This document shows positions 16,995-26,644 of a DNA stretch of 64,000 bases, piece after piece. Position 1 is the first letter of the stretch. Each line of letters opens with the position of its first letter. The DNA is from an uncultured Bacillota bacterium (lineage in GTDB: Bacteria; Bacillota; Clostridia; Peptostreptococcales; Anaerovoracaceae). The DNA lies in assembly GCA_927441425.1 (NCBI GenBank), contig CAKMKG010000007.1, forward strand, positions 86,545 to 150,544. The letters are read 5' to 3'. Position numbers and translations under genes: made by a program. Below the pieces are notes generated by a model. It was not told where the DNA came from. It did no database searches and saw nothing but the letters and a program-made list of their open reading frames with translations.

Positions 16995-18095
16995 ATGATA
17001 AAAAAATTATTACGAGTCATCTTGAGTTTAGTCGGAGTACTGTTCGGATATGGGGTTTTCTTATTATTAAAGTTTCTGCTCATAGGCACGGAGCTTTCGG
17101 ACAAGATCCTTGCTACGGAAACACAAGAGTTTATTGCGGCGATCAGCTGCGCACTTATTTTTGGACTTATATTTTATTTATTAACCCCAGTATTTGGACG
17201 TCATGGACAAAAACTTGCGAAGAACATTGAAACGGATCTGCAGAAGGTACCGACCAACGAAATTGTCACCGGCACCTTTGGACTGATCATCGGGCTTGTC
17301 ATTGCGTTTTTAATCAGCCAGATCTACAGCGGAATTGATATTTTCTTCATTGGAACGATTCTGTCCGCATTTACCTATATCTTTTTGGGATATCTGGGGA
17401 TACTGGTGGCTACACGGAAAGGGAAGGATATTTTGCCGGTATGGCTATCGGCAAAAAAGGGTGGAAACCCGAAAACGAAAAGTAAATCCGGCGATGCAAC
17501 ACCAAAGATCCTGGATACCAGCGTTATCATCGACGGCAGAATTGCAGATATTATGAAAACGGGATTTATTGAAGGAAACATTGTAATTCCTGAGTTTGTA
17601 TTGGTAGAGCTGCGGCATATCGCTGATTCCTCTGATGGATTGAAGAGAAATCGCGGAAGAAGAGGGCTGGATATACTGAATCGTATTCAGAGCGAATATG
17701 GAATCGAAATCTATAATACCAATTCAGAAAAATCCTTGGAAGAAATTCCGGAGGTGGATGTCAAGCTGCTGAAGCTTGCACAGATCATGAATGGCAAGGT
17801 CGTAACCAACGACTTTAACCTAAATAAGGTCGCAACGATCAAAGGCGTCGAAGTATTGAACATCAATGAGCTGGCCAATACCCTGAAACCTGTCGTACTT
17901 CCCGGAGAGGATATGACACTCTTCCTGGTGAAGGAAGGAAAGGAATCCAATCAGGCGGTAGCCTATCTGGACGATGGAACGATGATCGTCGTTGAAGAAG
18001 GCAGAAAGCATATCGGACAGACCATCAACGTAACGGTAACCAGTGTATTGCAGACCGCTGCCGGCAGAATGATATTTGCGAAACCCAAAAAATAG
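16995..18095 (+). CDS. yacL: PIN/TRAM-domain membrane protein YacL
   Basis: About 366 residues. Four membrane helices lie in the first 135 residues. A PIN nuclease-like domain starts at ILDTSVIIDGRIADI near 172 (first Asp of the metal site), with further acidic residues in VVTNDFNLNKVA near 265. A C-terminal TRAM domain spans about 295-360. ATG 16995 is chosen since GGGGAGG is 11 bases upstream; the frame extends to a TTG at 16965. The family is highly conserved between radA/disA and ispD in Firmicutes, and its cellular role is still unclear. Here it precedes the ispDF fusion by 14 bases, implying one operon. Confidence 0.9.
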   Translation: MIKKLLRVILSLVGVLFGYGVFLLLKFLLIGTELSDKILATETQEFIAAISCALIFGLIFYLLTPVFGRHGQKLAKNIETDLQKVPTNEIVTGTFGLIIGLVIAFLISQIYSGIDIFFIGTILSAFTYIFLGYLGILVATRKGKDILPVWLSAKKGGNPKTKSKSGDATPKILDTSVIIDGRIADIMKTGFIEGNIVIPEFVLVELRHIADSSDGLKRNRGRRGLDILNRIQSEYGIEIYNTNSEKSLEEIPEVDVKLLKLAQIMNGKVVTNDFNLNKVATIKGVEVLNINELANTLKPVVLPGEDMTLFLVKEGKESNQAVAYLDDGTMIVVEEGRKHIGQTINVTVTSVLQTAAGRMIFAKPKK

Positions 18096-18109
18096 GATAG
18101 TAAAGAAAT

Positions 18110-19330
18110 ATGTATAAGAATAAAAAAATAGCCGTAATCATTGCCGCTGCAGGTTCTGGAAACAGAATGGGCAGCGGCATTCCTAAACAATACCTGGAGA
18201 TTATGGGGAAACCCGTCTTGACCAGAGCTGTAGAAGCCTTTGTACAAAATGCTTTTACAGATGAAATTTACGTTGTCGTTCATCAGGATTACGTGGAGAT
18301 TACAAAAAAAGAATATTGCAGCAGCAAAATAAAGCAAGTCGTCAGCGGCGGCGGGGAACGGCAGGATTCTGTCTACGCTGCACTTTCGGTGATACCGGCA
18401 GATGTAGATTTCGTCCTGGTGCATGACGGTGCAAGGCCCTTTGTCACGAATGCATCCATCGATGCGCTAATTGAGAGCACAGTAGTCCACAGAGCAGCGG
18501 CAATGGCAGTACCGGTCAAGGACACCATCAAAGCAGCGGAAGAGGAGATTTTCACCAAAACGCTGGATCGCAGCAGACTTTATGCCATACAGACGCCCCA
18601 AGGCTTTCACAGAAATCTTCTAATTACGGCATACCAGAAGGCATTTGCAGAGAATTTTTACGGAACCGACGATGCGGTTTTAGTTGAAAAATTAGGAGAA
18701 AAAGTGTATCTTGTTAAAGGTGACTATAATAATATTAAGATCACGACAAAGGAAGATGTGGCAGTGGGAGAAGCAATTGCAGCAACGCAGTCGGGACAGA
18801 CGATACCGGCAGGACAAAGGAGATCAGAGCACCAACCGCTGCCTGCAGAAGAGTTGCGCACCGGTACGGGTTTTGATGTTCATCGTCTGGTTGAGGATAG
18901 AAAGCTGATTCTGGGAGGCGTGGAGCTTCCTTTTGAGAAGGGGCTACTCGGTCATTCCGATGCGGATGTACTTCTTCATGCCATCATGGATGCGCTTTTG
19001 GGGGCTGCCGCACTAGGGGATATCGGAGTCCATTTTTCCGACAAAGACGAAAGCTATCGCAACATATCCAGCCTGCTTCTATTGAAGAAGGTGAAGGAGC
19101 TCTTGGATCAGAATGACTGCAGGATCGTGAATATTGATGCCACCGTCATTGCCCAGAGGCCGAAAGTTGCGCCATATATTCAGGCAATGATTCGATCCAT
19201 CTCGGAAGCGCTGGGTGTGGAAGAATGCAGAATCAATATCAAAGGAACAACCACCGAAACCCTTGGATTTTGCGGCAGAGAAGAGGGCATTGCTGCACAG
19301 GCGTCGGTTTTGATACGACGGTGTCAGTAA
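18110..19330 (+). CDS. ispDF: Bifunctional IspD-IspF (MEP pathway)
   Basis: A 406-residue fusion of two non-mevalonate isoprenoid enzymes. Residues 1-230 are IspD (CTP-binding [19 protein letters not shown] near 10; VHDGARPFV near 104), which makes CDP-methylerythritol. After a linker, residues 247-406 are IspF (TGFDVHRL with metal ligands near 254-256; [20 protein letters not shown] near 282; [13 protein letters not shown] near 380), which forms the cyclodiphosphate. IspE, which acts between them, is not in the window. Fusions are known in proteobacteria and some Clostridia; most Bacilli have separate adjacent genes. It follows yacL as in the conserved cluster. Confidence 0.95.
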   Translation: MYKNKKIAVIIAAAGSGNRMGSGIPKQYLEIMGKPVLTRAVEAFVQNAFTDEIYVVVHQDYVEITKKEYCSSKIKQVVSGGGERQDSVYAALSVIPADVDFVLVHDGARPFVTNASIDALIESTVVHRAAAMAVPVKDTIKAAEEEIFTKTLDRSRLYAIQTPQGFHRNLLITAYQKAFAENFYGTDDAVLVEKLGEKVYLVKGDYNNIKITTKEDVAVGEAIAATQSGQTIPAGQRRSEHQPLPAEELRTGTGFDVHRLVEDRKLILGGVELPFEKGLLGHSDADVLLHAIMDALLGAAALGDIGVHFSDKDESYRNISSLLLLKKVKELLDQNDCRIVNIDATVIAQRPKVAPYIQAMIRSISEALGVEECRINIKGTTTETLGFCGREEGIAAQASVLIRRCQ

Positions 19331-19393
19331 AGGTATAAAAACGATGTCGTTGAGCGAAAACAGGCTGATTAATATAATAAGGAGAAATAATCT

Positions 19394-21127
19394 ATGAGAC
19401 TTTCAAAAATGTATATCAGAACATTAAGAGAGGTTCCCGCCGACGCGGAGATCCCCAGCCATATTTGGTTGCTGAGAGCCGGAATGATCCGAAAGCTAGT
19501 ATCCGGCGTTTACGGATTTATGCCTTTGGGCTTTCGCTCCGTCCGCAAGATAGAGGATATCATTCGTAAGGAGATGGATGAAAGAGGTGGACAGGAAATC
19601 CACATGTCGGCATTGCAGCCGGCGGAGCTCTGGCAGGAATCCGGCAGATGGTACGCTTACGGACCTGAAATGTGGCGTTTAAAGGATAGAAATGAGAGAG
19701 AATTCTGTCTGGGGCCGACCCATGAAGAAATCTTTACCGATATTGTAAGAAACGAGGTAAGCTCCTATCGTCAGCTGCCCCTCAATCTTTACCAAATACA
19801 GACAAAATACAGAGATGAAAAACGACCGAGATTTGGGCTGATGCGTAGCCGTGAATTCGTTATGAAGGATGCATATTCCTTTGACAGAGATTGGGAAGGA
19901 CTGGACAACAGCTATCGTGGGATGTACGATGCCTATGAAAAGATATTCACTCGGTGCGGCCTTGTTTACAGAGCTGTGGAAGCGGATTCGGGTGCCATCG
20001 GTGGAAGCGCTTCCCATGAATTTACCGCCCTTTCCGATGTGGGAGAAAGTGAAATCGCATACTGTGATGCTTGTGATATGGCAGCGACAACAGAAAGAGC
20101 TGTCTGTATTGATGATGCTCCGAATGTGGAAGCGGAACTGCCTATGGAAACCGTCGTGACACCGGGAACGAAGACCATAGAAGACGTGGCGAACTTCTTG
20201 CAGGTGGATCAGAAAAAAACCATCAAAGCGCTTCTCTTCAAGGTTTTCGGCGAGACAGAGGATGCGTTCGAATATGTTGCAGCCTTCATCAGAGGCGACA
20301 GAGAACTGAATATGACAAAGCTCATCAACGCGCTGGATATCCCCGAGCACGCCATCGAGTTTGCAAGTGAAAACGATATGGCGGAAGCAACGGGTTGTGT
20401 GGGAGGCTTTACCGGTCCAACGGGGCTCCATGACTGCAAGATCATTGTAGACAGCGAGCTGGTTGATCAGAAAAATCTGGTAGCGGGAGCATGTGAGGTT
20501 GACCATCATATCATCAATGTCAATTATGGCAGAGACTATAAGGGTGATATCGTTACCGACCTGAAGCGCATGAAAGCAGGAGACAAGTGCCCGGTATGCG
20601 GCTTGCCTGTGAAGCTTGCGCGAGGAATCGAGGTTGGGCAGGTTTTCAAACTCGGAACGAAATACAGCAAATCCATGGGAGCATATTATAAAGATGAAAA
20701 TATGGAAGACCAGCTTATCATCATGGGCTGCTACGGGATCGGTGTGACGAGAACGTTGGCTGCTATCGTGGAACAACATCATGATGATAACGGAATCATC
20801 TGGCCTATGTCCGTCGCCCCATACCATGCCATCGTGACGCTTGTCAACACCGAGGATGAAGTGCAGGTGGCGCTGGCCGAGACCATCTATCAGGAACTGC
20901 GCAAGGCCGGCGTGGAAGCGGTTATCGACGACAGAAAAGAACGACCCGGCGTGAAATTCAAGGATGCAGATATCCTTGGGATTCCGATCAGGATTACCGT
21001 CGGCAAGAAAGCAGCAGAAGGCATCGTCGAATATAAACTCAGAAAAGATGCGAGCTTTTCTGAAATCAGCGGGCAGGAAGCGGCAGCAACCGCCATCGCT
21101 TATGTTGCTTCTGAATTAAGTAAATAA
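19394..21127 (+). CDS. proS: Prolyl-tRNA synthetase (bacterial type, with editing domain)
   Basis: A 577-residue class IIa synthetase that charges tRNA-Pro. The catalytic core has FCLGPTHEE near 108, YRDEKRPRFGLMRSREF near 137 (motif 2) and GIGVTRTLAAIVEQHHD near 450 (motif 3). The long insertion between motifs 2 and 3 (about residues 225-395, with KTIKALLFK and GCVGGFTGP) is the INS/YbaK editing domain that clears Ala-tRNA-Pro. The anticodon-binding domain occupies the last 110 residues. AAGGAG lies 9 bases before the ATG. In many Firmicutes gltX occupies this slot of the cluster; proS is here instead. Confidence 0.96.
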   Translation: MRLSKMYIRTLREVPADAEIPSHIWLLRAGMIRKLVSGVYGFMPLGFRSVRKIEDIIRKEMDERGGQEIHMSALQPAELWQESGRWYAYGPEMWRLKDRNEREFCLGPTHEEIFTDIVRNEVSSYRQLPLNLYQIQTKYRDEKRPRFGLMRSREFVMKDAYSFDRDWEGLDNSYRGMYDAYEKIFTRCGLVYRAVEADSGAIGGSASHEFTALSDVGESEIAYCDACDMAATTERAVCIDDAPNVEAELPMETVVTPGTKTIEDVANFLQVDQKKTIKALLFKVFGETEDAFEYVAAFIRGDRELNMTKLINALDIPEHAIEFASENDMAEATGCVGGFTGPTGLHDCKIIVDSELVDQKNLVAGACEVDHHIINVNYGRDYKGDIVTDLKRMKAGDKCPVCGLPVKLARGIEVGQVFKLGTKYSKSMGAYYKDENMEDQLIIMGCYGIGVTRTLAAIVEQHHDDNGIIWPMSVAPYHAIVTLVNTEDEVQVALAETIYQELRKAGVEAVIDDRKERPGVKFKDADILGIPIRITVGKKAAEGIVEYKLRKDASFSEISGQEAAATAIAYVASELSK

Positions 21128-21143
21128 AAATAGGTGAAATTAT

Positions 21144-21752
21144 ATGGAATTCATTTCAGTCGTAGAGCTTATCGGGACCGTGGCATTTGCAGTATCCGGA
21201 GCTCTGGCGGCGATTGAGAAAGAGCTGGATTACTACGGCATCACTTTTTTTGCGATCATCACAGCGGTGGGTGGAGGCATCATCAGAGATATATTGATCA
21301 ATGAAAGCCTGCCTGTAGCATTGGAAAACCCGCTGTATGTGCTCATCAGCATTGGATCGGCAGCATTGGTAATTCTTTTTTATAAAAGAATCGTTCTGTA
21401 CAAAAATATATTACAGATCTTTGACGCCGTCGGTCTGGCAGCATTTACAGCCATCGGTGCAGAAGTGGCTATTCTTAACAATCTAGAAATGCCTTTCGTA
21501 ATTATCACCCTTGCACTTCTAACCGGCACGGGAGGAGGCGTTCTGAGAGATGTGTTCGCAAAAGAGATTCCTTTTGTTTTTCGGAAGGAAATCTATGCGG
21601 TGGCCTCCATCGTCGGAGCGAGTTGCTTTATTATAATCGGCGAAATTTCAGGGAATACTACGGTTGCGCTGTATGCTTGCTTTGGAATCACGCTGATCCT
21701 CCGTCTGAGCTGTATGAAGAAGGACATCCATCTGAAAACGGTAAAGAAGTAA
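21144..21752 (+). CDS. TRIC-like cation channel family protein (UPF0126)
   Basis: A 202-residue membrane protein with about seven helices arranged as two repeats. Each repeat carries a glycine-rich kink: AVGGGIIRDIL near residue 45 and GTGGGVLRDVFAKEIP near 131. This matches the YicG/UPF0126 family, shown in other bacteria to resemble trimeric intracellular cation channels. The gene follows proS by 16 bases and shares its direction. The physiological ion is not evident. Its annotation as a glycine or cation channel is family inference. Confidence 0.85.
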   Translation: MEFISVVELIGTVAFAVSGALAAIEKELDYYGITFFAIITAVGGGIIRDILINESLPVALENPLYVLISIGSAALVILFYKRIVLYKNILQIFDAVGLAAFTAIGAEVAILNNLEMPFVIITLALLTGTGGGVLRDVFAKEIPFVFRKEIYAVASIVGASCFIIIGEISGNTTVALYACFGITLILRLSCMKKDIHLKTVKK

Positions 21753-21796
21753 AAAATGAGATAAAAGTACGAATTATGATAAGAGAACGGAAAACG

Positions 21797-22348
21797 ATGA
21801 AATTGATCTGGGATCTGTTTTTCACATTTCTAAAAATCGGCAGCTTTACCTTTGGTGGCGGCCTTGCTATGTTGCCCTTGATCAGAAAGGCAGCGGTTGA
21901 AGAAAAAGGCTGGATGACCGAGGATGAGATTACGGATTGCTTTGCCATCGGACAGTCCCTGCCGGGAGTCCTGGCGATCAACTCGGCGATCTATATTGGC
22001 AATCGAACAAAAGGCATCCTCGGAAGTATCGCGGCCACATTGGGTGTGATCCTTCCTGCCTTCGTTAGTATCGTGGTGATCTTGCTCTTTCTGGGGAAAA
22101 TTGAAAATAACCTTTATGTGCTAGGCGCCTTCGAGGGGATCAAGGCTGCTTCAGCCGCGCTGATATCGGTGGCTGCCTACAAAATGGGAAAACAGATTTT
22201 GAAGGGTAAGCTGGAATTCTTTATCGTGATCGTGGCGTTTGCGATTATCGTATTTGCTGCCATCAGTGCAATATGGGCAATTGTGTTTGGAGGCCTTGCC
22301 GGTCTGTCCGCGTATTTATACCGGCGAAAGAAAGGCGGGACCTCATGA
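21797..22348 (+). CDS. Chromate transporter family protein, N-half (ChrA-type)
   Basis: A 183-residue CHR-domain membrane protein with the family signature KIGSFTFGGGLAMLPLI near residues 14-30 and QSLPGVLAINSAIYIG near 55. In this split form two short CHR proteins together equal one ChrA. ATG 21797 starts the conserved protein; an upstream in-frame ATG at 21776 is possible, and neither has a strong ribosome binding site. The stop overlaps the start of the second half (ATGA). The CHR family exports chromate in some bacteria, but the native substrate in anaerobes is unknown. Confidence 0.85.
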   Translation: MKLIWDLFFTFLKIGSFTFGGGLAMLPLIRKAAVEEKGWMTEDEITDCFAIGQSLPGVLAINSAIYIGNRTKGILGSIAATLGVILPAFVSIVVILLFLGKIENNLYVLGAFEGIKAASAALISVAAYKMGKQILKGKLEFFIVIVAFAIIVFAAISAIWAIVFGGLAGLSAYLYRRKKGGTS

Positions 22349-22917
22349 TGCCTATCTTCAATTTATTTATTATGTTTTTCCGCATTGGTCTTTTCAGCTT
22401 CGGCGGCGGGTATGCCATGCTTCCTCTCATCTTCCAAAGTGTGCAGGAATTTGGCATCATGACGGCAGTGGAATTTTCCAGATTGGTGGCCTTATCCCAG
22501 GTGACGCCGGGGCCTATCGCAGTGAACGCGGCTACCTATGTGGGTTACCAATATGCTGGCGTTGGGGGTGCAGCTGTCTCAACGATCGGTGTTACGTTGC
22601 CATCCTTTATTTTAGTTTTGACTGTGATGCATTTCATGAAAAAATTTGAGGAGAGCAAATCCTTGCATGCAGTTTTAGGGGGGATCAGGCCGGCAACCGT
22701 TGGACTGATCGCTTCTGCGGTGATCTTTCTGGCTGAAAATTCAATTTTCAACGGTCCGGTTTTTTCGGTTGGATTCATCGAAAATGCAAAAGAATATATT
22801 AATCTATTGCCCTGCATCATTTTTATCGGTACAATCCTATTAGCAGGCAAATTCAATGTTGGCCCGATTAAGCTCACCATACTGGCGGGCATCATCGGAG
22901 CACTGGTGATTAGGTGA
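22345..22917 (+). CDS. Chromate transporter family protein, C-half (ChrA-type)
   Basis: A 190-residue second CHR-domain protein with RIGLFSFGGGYAMLPLIF near residues 12-29 and SQVTPGPIAVNAATYVG near 51. It is coupled by a 4-base overlap to the first half, and a second ATG lies directly after the first. The two presumably make a heterodimer with opposite topology, as known for short-chain CHR pairs. Its own stop overlaps a GTG start of the Nudix gene, extending the chain of coupled genes. Confidence 0.85.
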   Translation: MMPIFNLFIMFFRIGLFSFGGGYAMLPLIFQSVQEFGIMTAVEFSRLVALSQVTPGPIAVNAATYVGYQYAGVGGAAVSTIGVTLPSFILVLTVMHFMKKFEESKSLHAVLGGIRPATVGLIASAVIFLAENSIFNGPVFSVGFIENAKEYINLLPCIIFIGTILLAGKFNVGPIKLTILAGIIGALVIR

Positions 22918-23375
22918 AGGATATGTGGACAGGTGGAGTGCGAGTCGTGATCCCCGATGAAGAGGGGAAAATTCTCATGGTAAAGCAAAGCCATGAGGGA
23001 AATGAGATTTGGATGGTTCCCGGCGGAGGCATTGAAGCCGGCGAGAACGCAGCAGAAGCGGCCATACGCGAGGTTTTTGAGGAAACCGGACTAGAGATAC
23101 GGGTTAGCCGACTTTTGTGGCATGTGGAGGAGGTTTCCGAAAACAGAGGCCAGCGATTTGTGAACTTTTTTCTGGCCGAAAAGGTAGGCGGCAGCCTTGG
23201 TTTGGGCGCAGACCCGGAATTTGACAAGGATCATCAGGTACTGCGGGAAGCCCGTTTCTTAAGCAAAAAAGAAATCCTTGGTCTGGAACGAGTCTATCCT
23301 GAATATCTCAAAACAGAATTGTGGGATGCCTTGGAGCCGAAATACTATCGGAATGAGGTCTTTAAGATCAGATAA
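22914..23375 (+). CDS. Nudix hydrolase
   Basis: A 153-residue Nudix-fold hydrolase. The Nudix box is complete: GGIEAGENAAEAAI followed by REVFEETGL (residues about 39-61), with the metal-binding glutamates in place. Such enzymes cleave nucleoside diphosphates linked to another moiety. The GTG at 22914 overlaps the previous stop by four bases and fits coupling; ATG 22923 is an alternative. The substrate cannot be read from the sequence. Confidence 0.85.
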   Translation: MKDMWTGGVRVVIPDEEGKILMVKQSHEGNEIWMVPGGGIEAGENAAEAAIREVFEETGLEIRVSRLLWHVEEVSENRGQRFVNFFLAEKVGGSLGLGADPEFDKDHQVLREARFLSKKEILGLERVYPEYLKTELWDALEPKYYRNEVFKIR

Positions 23376-23401
23376 TAATAAAAAGGAAGATGGAGGGAAA
23401 T

Positions 23402-23887
23402 ATGAAGATCGTTCGAATTGAAATGGAAAATGGTGATGTGATGCGTGCGGAGCTGTATCCGGAAATTGCACCGGAAACAGTAAAGAACTTTATTGATTTG
23501 GTGGAAAAGGGCTTTTATGACGGCACAATTTTTCACAGAGTGATTCCGGGATTCATGATCCAGGGAGGGGATCCCACCGGCACGGGAACAGGCGGACCCG
23601 GGCATCAAATCAAAGGGGAATTCTCAGCAAACGGATTTGAAAACAACCTGAAGCATGATCGAGGTGTCCTTTCCATGGCAAGGTCCATGGCCATGGATTC
23701 TGCCGGCTCACAGTTTTTTATCATGGTTGCCAATTCGCCTCATTTGGACGGGCAATATGCCGGCTTCGGCAAGGTGATCGAAGGGATGGAAGCTGCAGAT
23801 AAGATCGTAAGTACACAGAGAGATTTCAGGGATAAGCCGAAGGAAAAGCAAATGATGAAAAAGGTGATTCTGGAGACCGAGGAATAA
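23402..23887 (+). CDS. Cyclophilin-type peptidyl-prolyl isomerase
   Basis: A 161-residue cytoplasmic cyclophilin. Family residues are visible: FHRVIPGFMIQGGDPTGTG near 45-63, SQFFIMVANSPHLDGQYAGFG near 105-125. It isomerises Xaa-Pro bonds in proteins. No signal peptide is present, so it probably acts in the cytoplasm. ATG 23402 is used because GGAGGG lies just before it; ATG 23390 is itself part of that ribosome binding site. It is the last gene before a terminator. Confidence 0.92.
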   Translation: MKIVRIEMENGDVMRAELYPEIAPETVKNFIDLVEKGFYDGTIFHRVIPGFMIQGGDPTGTGTGGPGHQIKGEFSANGFENNLKHDRGVLSMARSMAMDSAGSQFFIMVANSPHLDGQYAGFGKVIEGMEAADKIVSTQRDFRDKPKEKQMMKKVILETEE

Positions 23888-23980
23888 ATGGACCCTCGGA
23901 ATTAGGGCAAATCTCAAAAATTTGCATACCGCAAATTAATTATTAATTGGAGCAAGATCGTCTTTTGGAGAAAAAATTGG

Positions 23981-24026
23981 AAAACCGCTATTAATGTTGA
24001 AAAATAAGCATTAAGGCGGTTTTTTG
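23981..24026 (+). terminator. Intrinsic terminator after the cyclophilin gene
   Basis: AACCGC-t-ATTAATG, 12-base loop, CATTAA-g-GCGGTT followed by TTTTTG. It closes the transcript running from proS or the chromate transporter to the cyclophilin. Bases 23888-23980 hold nothing else I can support. Confidence 0.85.
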
Positions 24027-24060
24027 TTGTGTAAATTGTGTGAAATATCTTAAGAGTGCA

Positions 24061-24089
24061 TTGACTTTATTGTAACAATATTGTAATAT
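24061..24089 (+). promoter_or_regulatory. Probable promoter of the M23 peptidase gene
   Basis: TTGACT (24061-24066), 17-base spacer, TAATAT (24084-24089), in a very AT-rich intergenic region. It would leave a leader of about 130 bases. A further TTGACA at 24110-24115 and TATAAT at 24122-24127 are too close together to pair. Confidence 0.4.
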
Positions 24090-24228
24090 TTCTCTGAGTC
24101 ATAAAATATTTGACACATACATATAATAAATCAAGGTATGTTTTTAACTACATAATTTACGGTAAACAAAAATGTGTACAAGGAGGTTTGGTTGTAAGAA
24201 TTGTAAGTCATCAAGGAGAGGAAACCAA

Positions 24229-25713
24229 ATGAGTTTAAAAGATAATTTTAATGGAGAATCCGCTAAGGAGCTCTTGAATAGATGTAAATCGATCATAGAA
24301 GTGAGTACTACAAAAGCTGCTGATAAAATCAGAACACTGATCACGGCTTTTAGAATAGAAAAACTGAGCAGTTTAAGCAGAAATGCAAAAATAGGAATTG
24401 GGGCCGGCGCACTTGGAGCAGTCGTAATCAGTACGGCGCTGTTCCTGAATGCAGGCCCGGATGTTTATAAGCTGACAATCTCAGGTCAGGATGCCGGGTA
24501 CCTAACGGACACGGAAATGGTTCCGATGGTCATCGAAGAGATTACGGCGGATCTTTCCAAGAAGGCCGATGGTGTGGAAATCATCGTGGATGAAAAGGCC
24601 ATCACCTGGGAAGCAACAGATCTGAAGGTAAAAAAAGTGACCCTTCTGACCGATGGTCAACTGAAAGAACTGATTCTGTCGGCTGATTTATGTAAAGCGA
24701 ATGTCTGGGCTGTCAATATCAATGGTACCAACGTGGTGGCGAGCGCGTCGGAAGCGGATGCCAAAGGGATTCTGGACGGTGTAATCGGTCATTATCAGAC
24801 GGAAGGTTCTGAGATCATCACCGCTGCCTTTAAGGAGAACGTCATCGTGACACAGTCTGCAATGAGCGTTGCCGACATTATGAAGCCTGAGGATGCTGTG
24901 AACCTGATCATAACGGGAACGAAAGAACCAAAGGTCTATACGATACAGAGCGGAGACACCTTATGGGATGTCGCCATTTCAAACGGCATGAGCCCAGAGG
25001 AACTGCAAAATGCCAATCCCGGCTTTGAGCCTGATAAACTGAAGATCGGACAGCAGCTCAACTTATTTCAGGTGAAACCCTATGTTACGGTTCAAACAAA
25101 AGAAATCGTTGCCACAACGGAAAAAATTGATTTTAAAACAGTGTATGAAACGACAGGCTCACTCTATAAAGGCGAAGTGAAAGTGAAAACGGCCGGTGTT
25201 TACGGAGCAAAGGAAGTCAGAACCGAACTTGTGAAAGAGAACGGCGTAGTCGTTGCCTCTGCTCAACTAGATAGCGTAGTTACGGCAGAACCGCAGGATC
25301 AGATCGCTTTAAAAGGGACAAAGTCTATTGCAACCTTTACAGGCAGCGGATCCCTCTCAAGCCCAATGGGACGAATCGAGATCTCCTCGGCATTCGGTTC
25401 CAGAGGTGGTGGTAGGCATACCGGTGTGGACTTGAGAAATCCGAAAGGAACACCAATCAAGGCAGCAGATGACGGGGTTGTTACCTATGCCAGCTATTCC
25501 GGGTCTTATGGAAATATTGTAAAGCTGAGTCACGGGAACGGGATGGAAACCTGGTACGCGCACTGTGATTCGATGAATGTTTCCGTCGGCCAAGTCGTTA
25601 GCAAGGGTGAGGTGATTGCAACAGTTGGAATCACCGGTAGAGCAACCGGATATCATCTGCACTTCGAGGTAAGGAAAAACGGAGTTCCCCAGAATCCCAT
25701 GAATTATTTATAA
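24229..25713 (+). CDS. M23 peptidase with LysM and G5 domains
   Basis: A 494-residue cell-wall hydrolase. A single membrane helix (GIGAGALGAVVISTALFL, about residues 55-73) acts as signal anchor. After a helical region come LysM (YTIQSGDTLWDVA near 243, binds peptidoglycan), G5 (VQTKEIVATTEKIDFKT near 303) and a C-terminal LytM/M23 endopeptidase with zinc motif HTGVD near 400 and HLHFEV near 478. The architecture matches sporulation- and division-associated wall peptidases of Clostridia. AAGGAGAGG precedes ATG 24229; the frame extends to 24172 without reason. Both metal-binding motifs are intact, so it is probably active, unlike SpoIIQ-type degenerate forms. Confidence 0.9.
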   Translation: MSLKDNFNGESAKELLNRCKSIIEVSTTKAADKIRTLITAFRIEKLSSLSRNAKIGIGAGALGAVVISTALFLNAGPDVYKLTISGQDAGYLTDTEMVPMVIEEITADLSKKADGVEIIVDEKAITWEATDLKVKKVTLLTDGQLKELILSADLCKANVWAVNINGTNVVASASEADAKGILDGVIGHYQTEGSEIITAAFKENVIVTQSAMSVADIMKPEDAVNLIITGTKEPKVYTIQSGDTLWDVAISNGMSPEELQNANPGFEPDKLKIGQQLNLFQVKPYVTVQTKEIVATTEKIDFKTVYETTGSLYKGEVKVKTAGVYGAKEVRTELVKENGVVVASAQLDSVVTAEPQDQIALKGTKSIATFTGSGSLSSPMGRIEISSAFGSRGGGRHTGVDLRNPKGTPIKAADDGVVTYASYSGSYGNIVKLSHGNGMETWYAHCDSMNVSVGQVVSKGEVIATVGITGRATGYHLHFEVRKNGVPQNPMNYL

Positions 25714-25780
25714 CGAGGCGATAAACGCTCTCGTTGAAACGCACAGATGTTAGAAAATTATCTACAGCCGATAATTTTCT
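25712..25780 (+). terminator. Hairpins after the M23 peptidase gene
   Basis: AACGAGGCG-ataaa-CGC-t-CTCGTT (25712-25735) overlaps the stop codon. A perfect 11-bp stem AGAAAATTATC / GATAATTTTCT (25752-25780) follows. T-tracts are poor, so termination is likely but not certain. Confidence 0.5.
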
Positions 25781-25801
25781 ACGTATGCATTATAAAACAT
25801 T

Positions 25802-25858
25802 TTGATTCTATAGGAAAAATAGAGTATAATTTTAGGGCAGGTAATCGTAACCTGCCCT
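25802..25858 (+). promoter_or_regulatory. cysE promoter with palindrome at the transcription start
   Basis: TTGATT (25802-25807), 17-base spacer, TATAAT (25825-25830). Directly after it AGGGCAGGT-aatcgta-ACCTGCCCT (25834-25858) forms a perfect 9-bp inverted repeat covering the expected start site. It could be an operator or a 5' RNA hairpin. No T-box features are seen before cysE/cysS. Confidence 0.65.
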
Positions 25859-25948
25859 ATATTTATTATAAGAGAGTCTCTTGTGTACAGAAAAGCAAGT
25901 TTTTAATAGTATGAAATGGGTAGTATATAAATCAAAGGAGATGCTTTT

Positions 25949-26644
25949 ATGGCGTTTTTTAGAGATATTAATGAAGATATCAAGGCGGTTTTAAACCGTG
26001 ACCCCGCAGCACGAAACGGTTTTGAGGTTCTGTTGTGTTATCCCGGGATCTGGGCTTTAATCATGCATAAACCGGCCCATTGGCTGTATCTGCATAATCT
26101 GAAGCTGATAGCCAGATTGATTTCCCAATGGACAAGATTTTTTACGGGAATCGAAATCCACCCCGGTGCGACCATCGGGCAGAGGTGCTTTATTGACCAC
26201 GGCATGGCGGTGGTCATCGGAGAAACCGCGGAAATCGGTAACGACGTAACCATTTATCAGGCAGTTACTCTGGGGGGAACCGGAAAAGATACGGGGAAGA
26301 GGCATCCGACCATCGGAAACAATGTTGTGATTAGCTCTGGGGCGAAAGTCCTAGGACCCTTTAAAGTGGGGGACCATTCGAAAATCGGAGCAGGATCCGT
26401 TGTCTTAGAAGAAGTACCTCCGAATTGTACCGTAGTCGGCATCCCGGGCAAGATCGTACGAAGAGGAAACAAGAAGACGGAAGATTTGAATCAGACGGAT
26501 ATGCCGGATCCGATCGCAGTAGAACTGGAATGCCTGCGCAGACGTATCGTTATGCTTGAAAACAAGCTGAGAGAGGTCGATGCAAAGGAGACTCTGATTC
26601 TTGAAAATAGGTTGAAAGACACACGCAGAAAGGAAGCAGAATGA
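25949..26644 (+). CDS. cysE: Serine O-acetyltransferase
   Basis: A 231-residue enzyme of cysteine biosynthesis (serine plus acetyl-CoA to O-acetylserine). The left-handed beta-helix hexapeptide region is clear: [30 protein letters not shown] near residues 68-97, with the catalytic DHG and the GGTGK loop near 109. This is the shorter EpsC-type of Firmicutes. The C-terminal coiled segment ([17 protein letters not shown]) is extra. The TGA overlaps the cysS start, so the two genes are coupled, as in the conserved Firmicutes order gltX-cysE-cysS. Confidence 0.94.
   Translation: MAFFRDINEDIKAVLNRDPAARNGFEVLLCYPGIWALIMHKPAHWLYLHNLKLIARLISQWTRFFTGIEIHPGATIGQRCFIDHGMAVVIGETAEIGNDVTIYQAVTLGGTGKDTGKRHPTIGNNVVISSGAKVLGPFKVGDHSKIGAGSVVLEEVPPNCTVVGIPGKIVRRGNKKTEDLNQTDMPDPIAVELECLRRRIVMLENKLREVDAKETLILENRLKDTRRKEAE

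Noticed and set aside
19679..20827. 382-codon minus-strand frame
   Set aside because: Antisense shadow of proS; the His/Ile-rich product has no motif.
24110..24127. TTGACA and TATAAT as a promoter pair
   Set aside because: Only 6 bases separate the boxes, far from the 16-18 needed.
25859..25948. T-box leader before cysE/cysS
   Set aside because: No conserved T-box core or antiterminator/terminator pair is visible in the short leader.
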